Shown here piece by piece: positions 51,802 through 59,864 of a stretch of DNA of 64,000 nucleotides; the stretch's first letter is position 1, and every line of letters begins with the position of its first letter. Position numbers and translations under genes: made by a program. This stretch comes from Flavobacteriales bacterium (GTDB lineage: Bacteria; Bacteroidota; Bacteroidia; Flavobacteriales_F; PHOS-HE28). Below the pieces are notes generated by a model. That model was not told the origin of the DNA. It worked only from the letters and a program-made list of their open reading frames with translations, and made no database searches. The DNA is taken from contig JADJXH010000003.1 in NCBI GenBank assembly GCA_016715895.1, forward strand, positions 1,908,501-1,972,500. The letters run 5' to 3'.

Positions 51802-52407
51802 TCAGCGCCGCATGAGCTTGAAGGCGATCCCCCTTCCCATCTTCTGGAAGATGGCCAGGTCGATCCATACCAGCGCGAAGCCCTCCAGGATGGGCACCTT
51901 GTCGTCACCGCCGAGGTCATGGCACTCCTCAAAGCCCACGGCCTTCACCAGGTCGCGCACCGTTCCCTTGGCCGCCTCGCTGCCGCCGGCCATGAACATG
52001 TCCGCCACTTGATCGCCGTAGCGCACATCGGCGAGGTTCTCCCATCCCGTGCAGTTGAAGACCTTCACGGCATCGGCACCGATCGCGCGCAGGGCCTCGA
52101 AGCCGGGCGCCGTGCCCAGGGGACCCGCCATGTTGGTGGCGTCCATTACGAGCTTGCCATTGAGCGCGTCGCCCAGCGACGCGGCCAGATCGGCCACCAC
52201 CTTGCCGGGCGTGGCGATCAGCACGGCATCACCGGCCTTCACCGCGTCCGCGATGGGCATCACACGGGCGCCGATGCCTTGGGCCCACTTCAGGGTCTCC
52301 TCGTCGTTGGGATCGCGGGCGCCGATCAGGATGTCGTGTCCTGCGGACTTCCATTTCTCCGCGAGCGTGCCGCCGATGTTGCCGGCGCCGATGATGGTGA
52401 TGGTCAT
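51802..52407 (-). CDS. NADPH-dependent F420 reductase-like NAD(P)-binding protein
   Basis: The 201-residue protein begins with a Rossmann nucleotide-binding motif (ITIIGAGNIGGTLAEKW, GxGxxG at 7-12) followed by LIGARDPND, the NADP-preferring basic position. It continues VLIATPGKVVADLA, VMDATNMAGPLG and VKVFNCTGWENLAD, which fits the F420-dependent NADP reductase family of small oxidoreductases. Bacteroidota generally lack F420, so the true cofactor partner is unclear. The ATG at 52407 is chosen because the Rossmann motif begins two residues later. Confidence 0.85.
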   Translation of the reverse strand: MTITIIGAGNIGGTLAEKWKSAGHDILIGARDPNDEETLKWAQGIGARVMPIADAVKAGDAVLIATPGKVVADLAASLGDALNGKLVMDATNMAGPLGTAPGFEALRAIGADAVKVFNCTGWENLADVRYGDQVADMFMAGGSEAAKGTVRDLVKAVGFEECHDLGGDDKVPILEGFALVWIDLAIFQKMGRGIAFKLMRR

Positions 52408-52439
52408 GGGTGCTGTAGTTCGTGGTCGGTTGTTCGCTG

Positions 52440-53210
52440 TCAGTGGGCCTTCGACCGGCCTTCGAAGCTCACCCCAAAGGTCCACAACAGGTCCTCGTAC
52501 ATGTTGCGCTGCTGCACCACGCTCTCGTAGCTCCAGTTCACGGCCTGGCGCAGGGCGAAGCCCTTCTTCAGCGGGATGCTCAAGGCCGCTTCCACGTGGG
52601 CACGCAGGTTGTCCGCATCCGTGAGCGAGGGCTGCACCCACGCTTCGCATTGCAGGCGCATCAGGCCCTTCATGATGCGATGTTCTCCGTAGATCCTGCC
52701 GGTCAGTCGATAGGTCCCGATCAATGGATCGGTGAGGTCCGGACGTTCCCTGTACGTCGCGCTGCGGAAGGTGCTGGTCTCGTAGGTGGCGGTGGCGGAG
52801 AGCTTGAGCAGCTGGGCGTTCTTCCGGAGCAGCACATAGGTGAGCCCGGGTCCCACCTGCGTGCGGTGGTCGATGCCACGCTGATAGCTCTGCTGGTACC
52901 ACAGCATGAGGTAGGGATAGAGCCGGGCCCGCGGGTTCGCGTACACGAAGTTCCGCCAGATGCCCTCGCCCAGGGTCTGCCGGTAGAAGAAGGTGCCGTA
53001 CTGATAGGTGATCGCGCTCTTGAAGCCCCAGCGCTCCTTCACATGGGCGATCTCGGCGGTGCCCAGCAGCATGAACTGCTCGATGTTGCCGCGCAGCCAA
53101 CTGCCGGTGGCGCTCACGCGGTACTGCCAGCGCAGCGTGTCCACTTCGCTGAGCTGGGCGCGGCCCATGATGGAGAGCGCAAGAAAGCCGATGACGCAGA
53201 GCACGCGCAT
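52440..53210 (-). CDS. DUF481-like outer-membrane barrel protein
   Basis: The 256-residue exported protein has a signal peptide (MRVLCVIGFLALSIMGRAQ) and strand after strand of amphipathic beta sequence (YRVSATGSWLRGNIEQFMLL, AITYQYGTFFYRQTLGEGIW, RLYPYLMLWYQQSYQRGIDH, GPGLTYVLLR, LRQAVNWSYESVV). It ends in DLLWTFGVSFEGRSKAH. The pattern matches DUF481 proteins, small barrels of unknown function. It lies between bestrophin (3-bp gap) and the F420-reductase-like gene. Confidence 0.75.
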   Translation of the reverse strand: MRVLCVIGFLALSIMGRAQLSEVDTLRWQYRVSATGSWLRGNIEQFMLLGTAEIAHVKERWGFKSAITYQYGTFFYRQTLGEGIWRNFVYANPRARLYPYLMLWYQQSYQRGIDHRTQVGPGLTYVLLRKNAQLLKLSATATYETSTFRSATYRERPDLTDPLIGTYRLTGRIYGEHRIMKGLMRLQCEAWVQPSLTDADNLRAHVEAALSIPLKKGFALRQAVNWSYESVVQQRNMYEDLLWTFGVSFEGRSKAH

Positions 53211-53213
53211 GGA

Positions 53214-54146
53214 TCAATCGAGGTAGCCGTCCACGGGCTGGAGCTTGGCGGGCAGCTCCGACTCGCCCAACAGCTCGCGTAGGTCGCGCTCGATGGTGTT
53301 GCACAGGGCATTGAGCGGCACATCGGTGATCCGGCCCTCGAAGGGGTCCTCGTTCACCTCGCCCACCTTGCCGATGATGGCGAACACGAAGCTGATGACG
53401 AGCGCCACGGGGACCACCACCCAGCCGATGCCCATGCGCTCCAGATCGGCCACCAGGCAGAAAGGCAACAGCACGATGAAGACCTGCAGGAAGAGCCGCG
53501 TGAAGAAGTGGTACTGGCGCAGCAGGGGCGTGTTCTTGATGCGTTCGCAGCCGCCCTGGTAGTTGGCCAGCGCGAGCAGTTGCCCTTCCATCTGGAAGCT
53601 GTCGAAGCCGCCCAAGGTGCCATCGGCCATGGCCCGGTAGATCCGCTGTCCGATCAGCTGCATCACCACGTTCGGCTTATTGGCCGCCGCGTCCACCGCG
53701 GACCGCTCCTCCGCCGGCATCAGCGCCGTCACGGACGACCAGTCCCGTTCGCCGCGCAGGTGGATGCGCAGCGCGTGGGCCCAGGCGATCACCTTGTGCA
53801 CCATCTCCCGTTTGAAGGCCTCGCTGCGGGCGCGATCGAAGTTGGGCTGGTGCGCGTGGCTGTCCGTGAAGGTGATGATGAGCCGCGCCAGCACCCGAGT
53901 GCTGTTGATGATGCCGCCCCACAACGTGCGCGCCTCCCACCACCGGCCGTAGGCGCTGTTGTTGCGGAAGCCGATGAAGATGGCCAGCGCTCCGCCCAGT
54001 GTGGCGGCGATGCTGAAGGGCAGGGCCACCAGCGGCTCCCAGCGGTGCAACACGTAGGACGCCGCCGCCGCGATGAGCGCCAGCAGCAGTTCGCCCTGCA
54101 CGTAGGACAGCACCTTCAACGGATCGAAGCGGCGTTTGATGATCAT
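53214..54146 (-). CDS. Bestrophin-like chloride/anion channel
   Basis: The 310-residue protein matches the bacterial bestrophin family (UPF0187). The N-terminal helix pair holds the family signature FRNNSAYGRWWEARTLWGG (about 61-79), and further membrane helices lie at about 20-37 and 40-58. Two more are near 225-268 (FLQVFIVLLPFCLVADLERM, WVVVPVALVISFVFAIIG). NEDPFEGRITDVPLNALCNT is a conserved region near the C-terminus. It forms pentameric anion channels in homologs. Three bases separate it from the DUF481-like gene, so the two are an operon. Confidence 0.93.
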   Translation of the reverse strand: MIIKRRFDPLKVLSYVQGELLLALIAAAASYVLHRWEPLVALPFSIAATLGGALAIFIGFRNNSAYGRWWEARTLWGGIINSTRVLARLIITFTDSHAHQPNFDRARSEAFKREMVHKVIAWAHALRIHLRGERDWSSVTALMPAEERSAVDAAANKPNVVMQLIGQRIYRAMADGTLGGFDSFQMEGQLLALANYQGGCERIKNTPLLRQYHFFTRLFLQVFIVLLPFCLVADLERMGIGWVVVPVALVISFVFAIIGKVGEVNEDPFEGRITDVPLNALCNTIERDLRELLGESELPAKLQPVDGYLD

Positions 54147-54187
54147 GGGAACAGGTTCATTCGGATGTTGGGATCATCGGGCCAGTG

Positions 54188-54226
54188 CACCCGGTAGGTC
54201 GACCCGGTGGGTCGACGCTACGGGTG
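54188..54226. repeat. Palindromic element GTCGACCC-GGT-GGGTCGAC with extended arms
   Basis: A long hairpin: inner arms GTCGACCC/GGGTCGAC are perfect, outer arms CACCCGGTAG / CTACGGGTG pair with one bulge. It lies between the DJ-1 stop and the bestrophin start, both minus. It has the size and look of a REP-like interspersed palindrome and may also act as a terminator. Confidence 0.65.
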
Positions 54227-54244
54227 CCTGACCGCGGTGATGCT

Positions 54245-54991
54245 TTAAGCGCCAAGCGCCTCGATCACCATTCGGGCCGTGGCCGAGCCGCTGAACTGCT
54301 GCTGGCCGGTGATCAACCGACCATCCCGCACGGCGAAGGCCTTGAACATGCCGCCGGTGATGAAGTTGGTATTGGGCAGCTTCCGCGCCTCGGTCTCGAT
54401 CCAGAAGGGCTGGATGCGCTGGCCCACGAAGTTGTCGGCGAACTGCTCCTCGGCATCGGCGAAGCCGGTCCAGGTCCTGCCGTCCACCAGCAGCTTGCCA
54501 TCGGCGGTCTTCGCCTTCAGCAGGATGCAGGTGGCGTGGCACACGATGGCCACGACCTTCTTCGCTTCGTGGAAATCGACCACCAGCTGGTGCAGCTCGG
54601 TGTTATCAATGAAGGTGTACATGGGGCTTTGGCCACCGCTGAGGAACACGGCGTCATAGTCGGTCACCTTGATCACGCTGATGGGCTTGGTGTTCTTGAC
54701 GAGTTCGGCGTGCTTCGGGCTCTTCTTGAAGCCGAGGCTCAGGATGTCGGCCGCGCTGTAGCCGCTCTCGTGCTCGGGGTCGCTGAAACCGTCGGCCTCC
54801 AGGTCGCCGCCATCCGGGCTGAAGATGTCCACCTGATAGCCCTTCTCCACGAACTCCCAGTAGGGATGCGTGAGCTCGGCCCACCAGAAGCCGATGGGCC
54901 AGCCGGTCTGCTTGCTGGTGGATGCGTTGGCGGCAATGAGGGCGATGCGCCTGGGCTTCGCGGGGTCGATGAGGTTGAGTGCTGCGCTCAT
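54245..54991 (-). CDS. DJ-1/PfpI family protein
   Basis: The 248-residue protein belongs to the DJ-1/PfpI (type 1 glutamine amidotransferase-like) superfamily. The nucleophile elbow is AIVCHATC with Cys151 and His152, and the acidic partner is Glu39 in WWAEL. VFLSGGQSP and TFITGGMFKAFAVRDGRL follow. The layout resembles Hsp31/YhbO-type enzymes with glyoxalase or chaperone activity. The start at 54991 (MSAALNLID) is preferred; the frame runs on upstream through regulatory DNA. It diverges from an HxlR-type regulator, a frequent pairing in redox or electrophile response. Confidence 0.9.
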   Translation of the reverse strand: MSAALNLIDPAKPRRIALIAANASTSKQTGWPIGFWWAELTHPYWEFVEKGYQVDIFSPDGGDLEADGFSDPEHESGYSAADILSLGFKKSPKHAELVKNTKPISVIKVTDYDAVFLSGGQSPMYTFIDNTELHQLVVDFHEAKKVVAIVCHATCILLKAKTADGKLLVDGRTWTGFADAEEQFADNFVGQRIQPFWIETEARKLPNTNFITGGMFKAFAVRDGRLITGQQQFSGSATARMVIEALGA

Positions 54992-55163
54992 GGGGATGGG
55001 TTTTGTCCAACAGACACCCTGCCTGTTGATGGTTTGTGTTTCGTCCGATGAGGCACCCCGCCTGTTGCGGTTGGATATTCGGTCGGTGAGGGAGTGCCCT
55101 TGTTGCGGCTGCAAACCTTCAGCCCATACAGGCACTTTCCGCAGGTAGCGCGAATCCGTGAGG

Positions 55164-55215
55164 TACTCACGTTTTGGTAAGTATTGTGCTGGACAGGGGT
55201 TCGCGACGATCTTTG
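55164..55215 (+). promoter_or_regulatory. Operator-like repeat TACTCAC-N6-GTAAGTA and promoter of the HxlR gene
   Basis: The inverted repeat at 55164-55183 has arms matching at 6 of 7 bases, with TACT/AGTA ends like known HxlR-family sites. It abuts a possible promoter, TTG at 55184-55186 and GATCTTTG at 55208-55215 (21-base spacer). A second small palindrome GTGAG-GTA-CTCAC overlaps its left arm (55158-55170). The rest of the 410-bp gap (54992-55401) has no gene-like content. Confidence 0.5.
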
Positions 55216-55401
55216 CCCCGCCAGGGATGCGAGCGGCAGCCTGCTGATGCCGAGGCGCTGGTGGCGCGCGCAGCGAGGAGGCGACCGGAGGAAGCCCCCG
55301 CAGCCGCAGCGACACCCGCTGAGGCGAAGCAGCTACAGCGGACAGCCCGTCCGGCGGCCCAACCCGCCAACGCAACCTCACAACACGCAACCCATTCGAT
55401 C

Positions 55402-55785
55402 ATGCCCGACTTCACCCACGACGGCCACGTGTACTACAACCCCTTCGAGTTCGCCATGGCCTTCATCGGGGGCACGTGGAAGGCGCCGGTGCTGTACCGG
55501 CTGAAGAAGGAGAAGCAGCGCTACAGCGAGCTGAAGAAGAACATGCCGCACATCAGCGACCGGCAGCTGGCGGCCACGTTGCGCGAACTGGAGAAGCACG
55601 GCATGGTCTCGCGGAAGGTGTACGCCGAGGTGCCACCGCGCACGGAATACGCCCTCACCAAGCGGGGCGAGCAGGCGATCCCGGTGATCGAAACGCTGCG
55701 GCAGTACGGCATCGCGCTGATGAAGGACGTGGGGATCGAGAGCAAGTTCTACATACCGCGAGTGAAGGCGGTGCGGAAGAAGTAG
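55402..55785 (+). CDS. HxlR family winged-helix transcriptional regulator
   Basis: The 127-residue protein fits the HxlR (MarR-like wHTH) family: YYNPFEFAMAFIGGTWKAPV, LYRLKKEKQRYSELKKNMPH (DNA-recognition helix region), ISDRQLAATLRELEKHGMV, then SRKVYAEVPPRTEYALTKRG. It lacks the usual N-terminal Cys (CPV) of thiol-sensing members; no cysteine at all is seen, so redox sensing would need another mechanism. The ATG at 55402 is taken because the family starts just before the helix-turn-helix; an upstream frame extension is low-complexity. It is divergent from the DJ-1/PfpI gene, its likely target. Confidence 0.92.
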   Translation: MPDFTHDGHVYYNPFEFAMAFIGGTWKAPVLYRLKKEKQRYSELKKNMPHISDRQLAATLRELEKHGMVSRKVYAEVPPRTEYALTKRGEQAIPVIETLRQYGIALMKDVGIESKFYIPRVKAVRKK

Positions 55786-55788
55786 CGC

Positions 55789-56298
55789 TTATGGCAAGGC
55801 GAACTTCATCTCCGTGAGCCCAAGCCCCTGGATATGCTCCAGCAACTCCTTCGCCGGCTCGCCGCCACGTGTCGCGTGATGCAGCAATGTGAGCCCATGC
55901 GGCCCTTTCGAGCGCAGCAGGTTCGGAAAGGCCGCCAGCAGTGTCTTCACTTCCACGGTGCGGCCCAGCATGGTGAGCACGAAGATGTTCGCCCGGGCGC
56001 CCTGACCGATCAGGTACTCCGCGATCTCCCGATCGCCGACATGGCCAGCGCCCTCAAGTGCTGTCTCAAAGTCGCCACCGCCCACATCCCAGGTCGCGTT
56101 CAGCAGGCCGGGCTGCTCCTTCAGCATGCGCTGCACTTCCGCCAGGTTGTTGTGGCCCACGCGCACGAACTCCTTTACCAGTTCGGGTGCGAGCTGCGAA
56201 GGCTTGGCGGGGTTCATGGTGTCCTGGGCCAGCAACGAGGCGTTGCTGAGGAACGGCAGGCCCAATGCGGTGGTGGCGAGGAAGTGGCGGCGGTGCAT
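55789..56298 (-). CDS. Ankyrin-type protein with twin-arginine-like signal
   Basis: The 169-residue protein starts with MHRRHFLATTALGLPFLSNA, which has the RRxFL of a twin-arginine signal, a hydrophobic core and an Ala-rich end. The mature part is helical repeats: HNNLAEVQRMLKEQPGLLNA, GDREIAEYLIGQGARANIF, GRTVEVKTLLAAFPNLL and GPHGLTLLHHATRGGEPAKE. These are ankyrin-like, with some degenerate. The partner is unknown. It is convergent with the HxlR gene (3-bp gap) and lies 10 bp downstream of the MacB-type permease gene on the same strand, probably in its transcript. Confidence 0.78.
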   Translation of the reverse strand: MHRRHFLATTALGLPFLSNASLLAQDTMNPAKPSQLAPELVKEFVRVGHNNLAEVQRMLKEQPGLLNATWDVGGGDFETALEGAGHVGDREIAEYLIGQGARANIFVLTMLGRTVEVKTLLAAFPNLLRSKGPHGLTLLHHATRGGEPAKELLEHIQGLGLTEMKFALP

Positions 56299-56308
56299 GC
56301 GGCAGAGC

Positions 56309-58711
56309 TTATTCGTGACGTAGCGCCCGCACCGGATCGGTCTGCGCGGCCCGGATGGCCCGGAAGCTCACCGTGAACGTGGCGATGAGCAGCACGACCA
56401 GTCCCGCGCCCACGAAGACCAGCGGCTCGATGTGCGTGCGGAAGGCGAAGTTCTCCAGCCAGCGGCCCACGCCGAACCACGCGAGCGGTACGGCCACCAG
56501 CGCGCCTACGAGCACCAGCAGGAGGAAATCGCGGGTGACCACCCAGGTGATGCGCAGCGTATCGGCGCCCATCACCTTGCGGATGCCGATCTCCCGTGTG
56601 CGCTTCTCGGCCGTCCAGCTGGCGAGCGCGAAGAGGCCGAGACAGGCGATGAACACCGCGAGCAGCGAGAAGATGCCGACCAGCGACGCCAGGCGGCCCT
56701 GCGCTTCGTACTGCATGTCCAGCTGGTCATCGAGGAACTGGTACTCGAAGGGGAACTGCGTCGTGCGGGCGTTCCACTCCCTGCGCGCGGCCTCGATCAC
56801 GGGCGTGGGGTCGCCGGCCTCGGTGCGGATGTAGATGTAGCGCAGCCATTGCCCGATGTCCCTGGTCATGTCGAACACGAAGGGCTGTACGGCCTTGAAG
56901 AGCGGATCGAAGGCGAAGTCCTTCGCCACGCCGATCACGCGTTCCTCGCCATGCGGCGTGTCCATGCGCTCGCCGATGGCCTTGGTGGGGTCCTCCGGAT
57001 GCAACTGCCTCGCGAAGGTCTCGTTGATCACCACACTGAGCGAATCATCGCCGGGGAACTCCCGGCTGAACCAACGGCCGCCGAGCAGCTCGATGTCCAT
57101 CGCCTCCCGGAACTCGGGGTTCACGTAGAGCGCGGGCAGGTAGGTCCATTTGCCCCGCTCCATGGTGCCCCAGTTGAACTCATGCGTGTTGTGCTTCTTG
57201 CCCAGGATGTCGTTGGCCCAGCTCACGGCCTTCACGCCGCTGATCTTCTTCAGTTCGGGGAACACGGCCGTGTAGACATCGTACATGGGCGCGCGCACCG
57301 GGATCAGCACCACCTGCTCCTTCTGGAAACCGAGGTCCACGCTGCGTAGATGGTCGTGCTGGCGCTTCACGAACACGGTGCCGATGATGAGCACGAGCGC
57401 AATGGCGAACTGCACCACCACCAGCGCTTTGCGCAGGGCCTGTCCGCGAGAGGTGCCACCGCTGTTGCCCTTCAGCACCACCGCCGGTCGGAAGTTGCTG
57501 AGGAAGAAGGCCGGATAGATGCCGCTGAGCAGCCCGAGCACGACCGCGATGCCGAGCACGCCGGGAACCAGCAGCGAAGGCAGCGGGATGCTCTCGCCCG
57601 CCAGGGAGTTGAACGCGGGCATCAGCAGCTTGATCAGCAACAGGGCGATCGATGCCGCGAGCAGGCTCATCAGCACGCTCTCCAGCAGGAATTGGGCGAT
57701 CAGCTGACCGCGCGTTGCGCCCGCCGCCTTGCGCACGCCCACCTCCCGCGCGCGGTACGCACTTCGCGCCGTGGCAAGGTTCATGAAGTTGACGCCCGCC
57801 AGCACGAGGATGAAGAAGCCGATCACCCAGAGGATGTTCACGCTGCCCCGGTCGCCGTTCTGCCGCATCTCGAAGTCAAGCTTGCTGGTGAGGTGGATGT
57901 CGGCGAGCGGCTGAAGCTCGTGCCCTATCTGGTTCTTGAGGAAGTCAGGGTAGTACTTCTGGATGAAGTCCGGGAACACGCGGTCCACCTCGGCTTTCGT
58001 GACACCCTCCTTCAGCCGCACATAGGTCCAGCAGGGGTTCCACACCCAGTTGTTCTTCTCGATGTTGCGCCAGAACTGCGTGATGGTGTAGAACGAGACC
58101 AGTCCCGTGAACCTGATGTGGGAATTGCGAGGGGTCTCACCCAGGATGCCGGTCACCTGCACGTCCATGGCATTGTCCCATTTCATCATCCGGCCCATGG
58201 GGTCCTCATCGCCGAAGTACTTCTTCGCCAGCTCCTGCGAGAGCACGATGCTGCCGGGTTTGCTGAGCGCGGTCCTCGGATCGCCGACGAGCAACGGGTA
58301 GTTGAACATGTCGAACACGGTGCTGTCCACCAGGTAGAGGCCGCTCTCGGTGAACATGCGGTCGGTGCTCAGGCTGTCACCCACCTTCAAGGTGTGCTGC
58401 GGGTCCTGGAAATCGAACCAGCGGCAATAGCGTTCGATCAGCTCGGGGTGATCATGGTAGAGCGTGGGCCCGAGGCCGAAGACCATGCTGCTGCTGTGCT
58501 CGCCCTGACCTTCCATCTCGATCTCGCCCACCACGCGGTGCACGCGCTCGTGGTCAGGCACGAACCGGTCGAAGCTGCGCTGGTACCGCACATACAACCC
58601 GATGAGCACGAAGCACGCGATGCCCGTGGCCAGGCCGAGCAGGTTGATGAGGGTGTAGAGCTTCTGCTTCCAGAGGTTGCGGAAGCCGGTGAGGAGGAGG
58701 TTCTTGAGCAT
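56309..58711 (-). CDS. MacB/FtsX-type ABC transporter permease (first of two)
   Basis: The 800-residue protein has a FtsX-type layout. The first TM helix (about 18-36, INLLGLATGIACFVLIGLYV) precedes a periplasmic MacB-PCD-like domain. Three helices follow in the middle (about 275-430, including ANFMN-type NFMNLATARSAYRAREVGVR with the conserved ARExGVRK), then a second periplasmic domain. The final FtsX block is near 660-790 (REIGIRKVMGADTLRITWVV). Adding both halves gives the double-FtsX form frequent in Bacteroidota. No ABC ATPase gene lies beside it. The start at 58711 removes 13 codons of upstream frame. Confidence 0.9.
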   Translation of the reverse strand: MLKNLLLTGFRNLWKQKLYTLINLLGLATGIACFVLIGLYVRYQRSFDRFVPDHERVHRVVGEIEMEGQGEHSSSMVFGLGPTLYHDHPELIERYCRWFDFQDPQHTLKVGDSLSTDRMFTESGLYLVDSTVFDMFNYPLLVGDPRTALSKPGSIVLSQELAKKYFGDEDPMGRMMKWDNAMDVQVTGILGETPRNSHIRFTGLVSFYTITQFWRNIEKNNWVWNPCWTYVRLKEGVTKAEVDRVFPDFIQKYYPDFLKNQIGHELQPLADIHLTSKLDFEMRQNGDRGSVNILWVIGFFILVLAGVNFMNLATARSAYRAREVGVRKAAGATRGQLIAQFLLESVLMSLLAASIALLLIKLLMPAFNSLAGESIPLPSLLVPGVLGIAVVLGLLSGIYPAFFLSNFRPAVVLKGNSGGTSRGQALRKALVVVQFAIALVLIIGTVFVKRQHDHLRSVDLGFQKEQVVLIPVRAPMYDVYTAVFPELKKISGVKAVSWANDILGKKHNTHEFNWGTMERGKWTYLPALYVNPEFREAMDIELLGGRWFSREFPGDDSLSVVINETFARQLHPEDPTKAIGERMDTPHGEERVIGVAKDFAFDPLFKAVQPFVFDMTRDIGQWLRYIYIRTEAGDPTPVIEAARREWNARTTQFPFEYQFLDDQLDMQYEAQGRLASLVGIFSLLAVFIACLGLFALASWTAEKRTREIGIRKVMGADTLRITWVVTRDFLLLVLVGALVAVPLAWFGVGRWLENFAFRTHIEPLVFVGAGLVVLLIATFTVSFRAIRAAQTDPVRALRHE

Positions 58712-58906
58712 GATGGCGGCAACGAGGGACAGCAAGGTGCTCCTGACCACCCATACCCGCGTTGGCTTTCGTGCGCTGGCGTTGCCTCGGTGATGAACGG
58801 TTCATGGTGCCCTCGCCCTGCGGTGGTGGCCACCCGGAACAGCCGCGGGACACCGGGTGCGCGGTCCGCCGGGGCGACAGACCTGCTGGTGTGCGGTCGG
58901 GACCGA

Positions 58907-59776
58907 TCACGGACGGATCACGCGCACCTGCCAGTCGGGCCCACGCAGCACGTACAGTCCCGGTCGCAGCGCATGGACATCCACGGAACCTCCGGCCTCC
59001 AAGCGTTCATGCGCGACCACGCGGCCCGTGGCATCCAGGATGAGGATCCTCTCCCCCGTGAACGCTTCCCCCAGCTGGCATCGGTCCGTAGCCGGATTGG
59101 GAAATGGCGACGGGACCGGGGATCGCGCCGGTTCAGGCAGGGCCAGTGTGAGCTCCTGACAGCCGTCCACAACGAGCGTATCGCCTCCTACAGCGTAGCT
59201 CCGCAGACAGCCGAACTCCTCGAACCCGAGGCATAGACGACCGAACAGGCCGCTGTGCATCCCGATGCCTTCGATGATGTATCCGCTCCACGGGCCGGCA
59301 TGATAGCGATGCCGCCATGAGCTTCCGATCGGCACAGAGTCGATCGCATCCACGGTGTAGCCCTCGGCGCAATCGCCATACGTGCCACTGATCACCTGCC
59401 CTGATGCGAGCGTGAACTCGAACAACAGCTCTTCGTTCTGGAAGCCTTCGAAGACCACCCACCATCGGTCCGACACCGTGTCCTCCCTCAAGGCGCCCAG
59501 ATAGTCGTCCAGCGGATCGATGGCCACCGGCACGGTCCCGCCGATCGCCCATGTCGTGTCGGTGCCGTACCGACGCAACTGGTGATAGGTCTGGTTCGCG
59601 ATGGTGGTGTCGCCGTCCAGCACAATGTCGAACTCAGCATGGTGCAGGTAGGTCCCGTCGAAGTAGGCATAGGTCTCATGCCACGTGGAGCTCGGCTGGA
59701 GCCAGAAGCCTTGGGGTCGTGCCACGCTGCACAGCAACAGTGAAGCGAGCAGTACGGGCAGGTGTTGCAGGCGCAT
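58907..59776 (-). CDS. Secreted T9SS type A sorting-domain protein of unknown function
   Basis: The 289-residue protein has a signal peptide (MRLQHLPVLLASLLLCSVARPQ). A Trp/Tyr-rich beta domain (about 23-205) contains FWLQPSSTWHETYAYFDGTY, DGDTTIANQTYHQLRRYGTD and SGYIIEGIGMHSGLFGRLCL. A T9SS sorting domain (about 210-289) has SPFPNPATDRCQLGEAFTGE and ALRPGLYVLRGPDWQVRV. Its domain is unrelated to the other T9SS cargo of this window. The start at 59776 is set by the signal peptide. It appears monocistronic, followed by the permease gene after 195 bp. Confidence 0.85.
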   Translation of the reverse strand: MRLQHLPVLLASLLLCSVARPQGFWLQPSSTWHETYAYFDGTYLHHAEFDIVLDGDTTIANQTYHQLRRYGTDTTWAIGGTVPVAIDPLDDYLGALREDTVSDRWWVVFEGFQNEELLFEFTLASGQVISGTYGDCAEGYTVDAIDSVPIGSSWRHRYHAGPWSGYIIEGIGMHSGLFGRLCLGFEEFGCLRSYAVGGDTLVVDGCQELTLALPEPARSPVPSPFPNPATDRCQLGEAFTGERILILDATGRVVAHERLEAGGSVDVHALRPGLYVLRGPDWQVRVIRP

Positions 59777-59864
59777 GCACGAAAGTGCGTCGGGCGAAGC
59801 ACCGATCATCCCGCTCGTGGGCGTACGGTTCATTCTGCCGTGGGTACCGTCGGCCGGGGCACGA

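Noticed and set aside
57350..59236. Open frame (628 codons) opposite the first permease gene
   Set aside because: Antisense shadow that crosses the intergenic region and the end of a T9SS cargo gene; no motifs.
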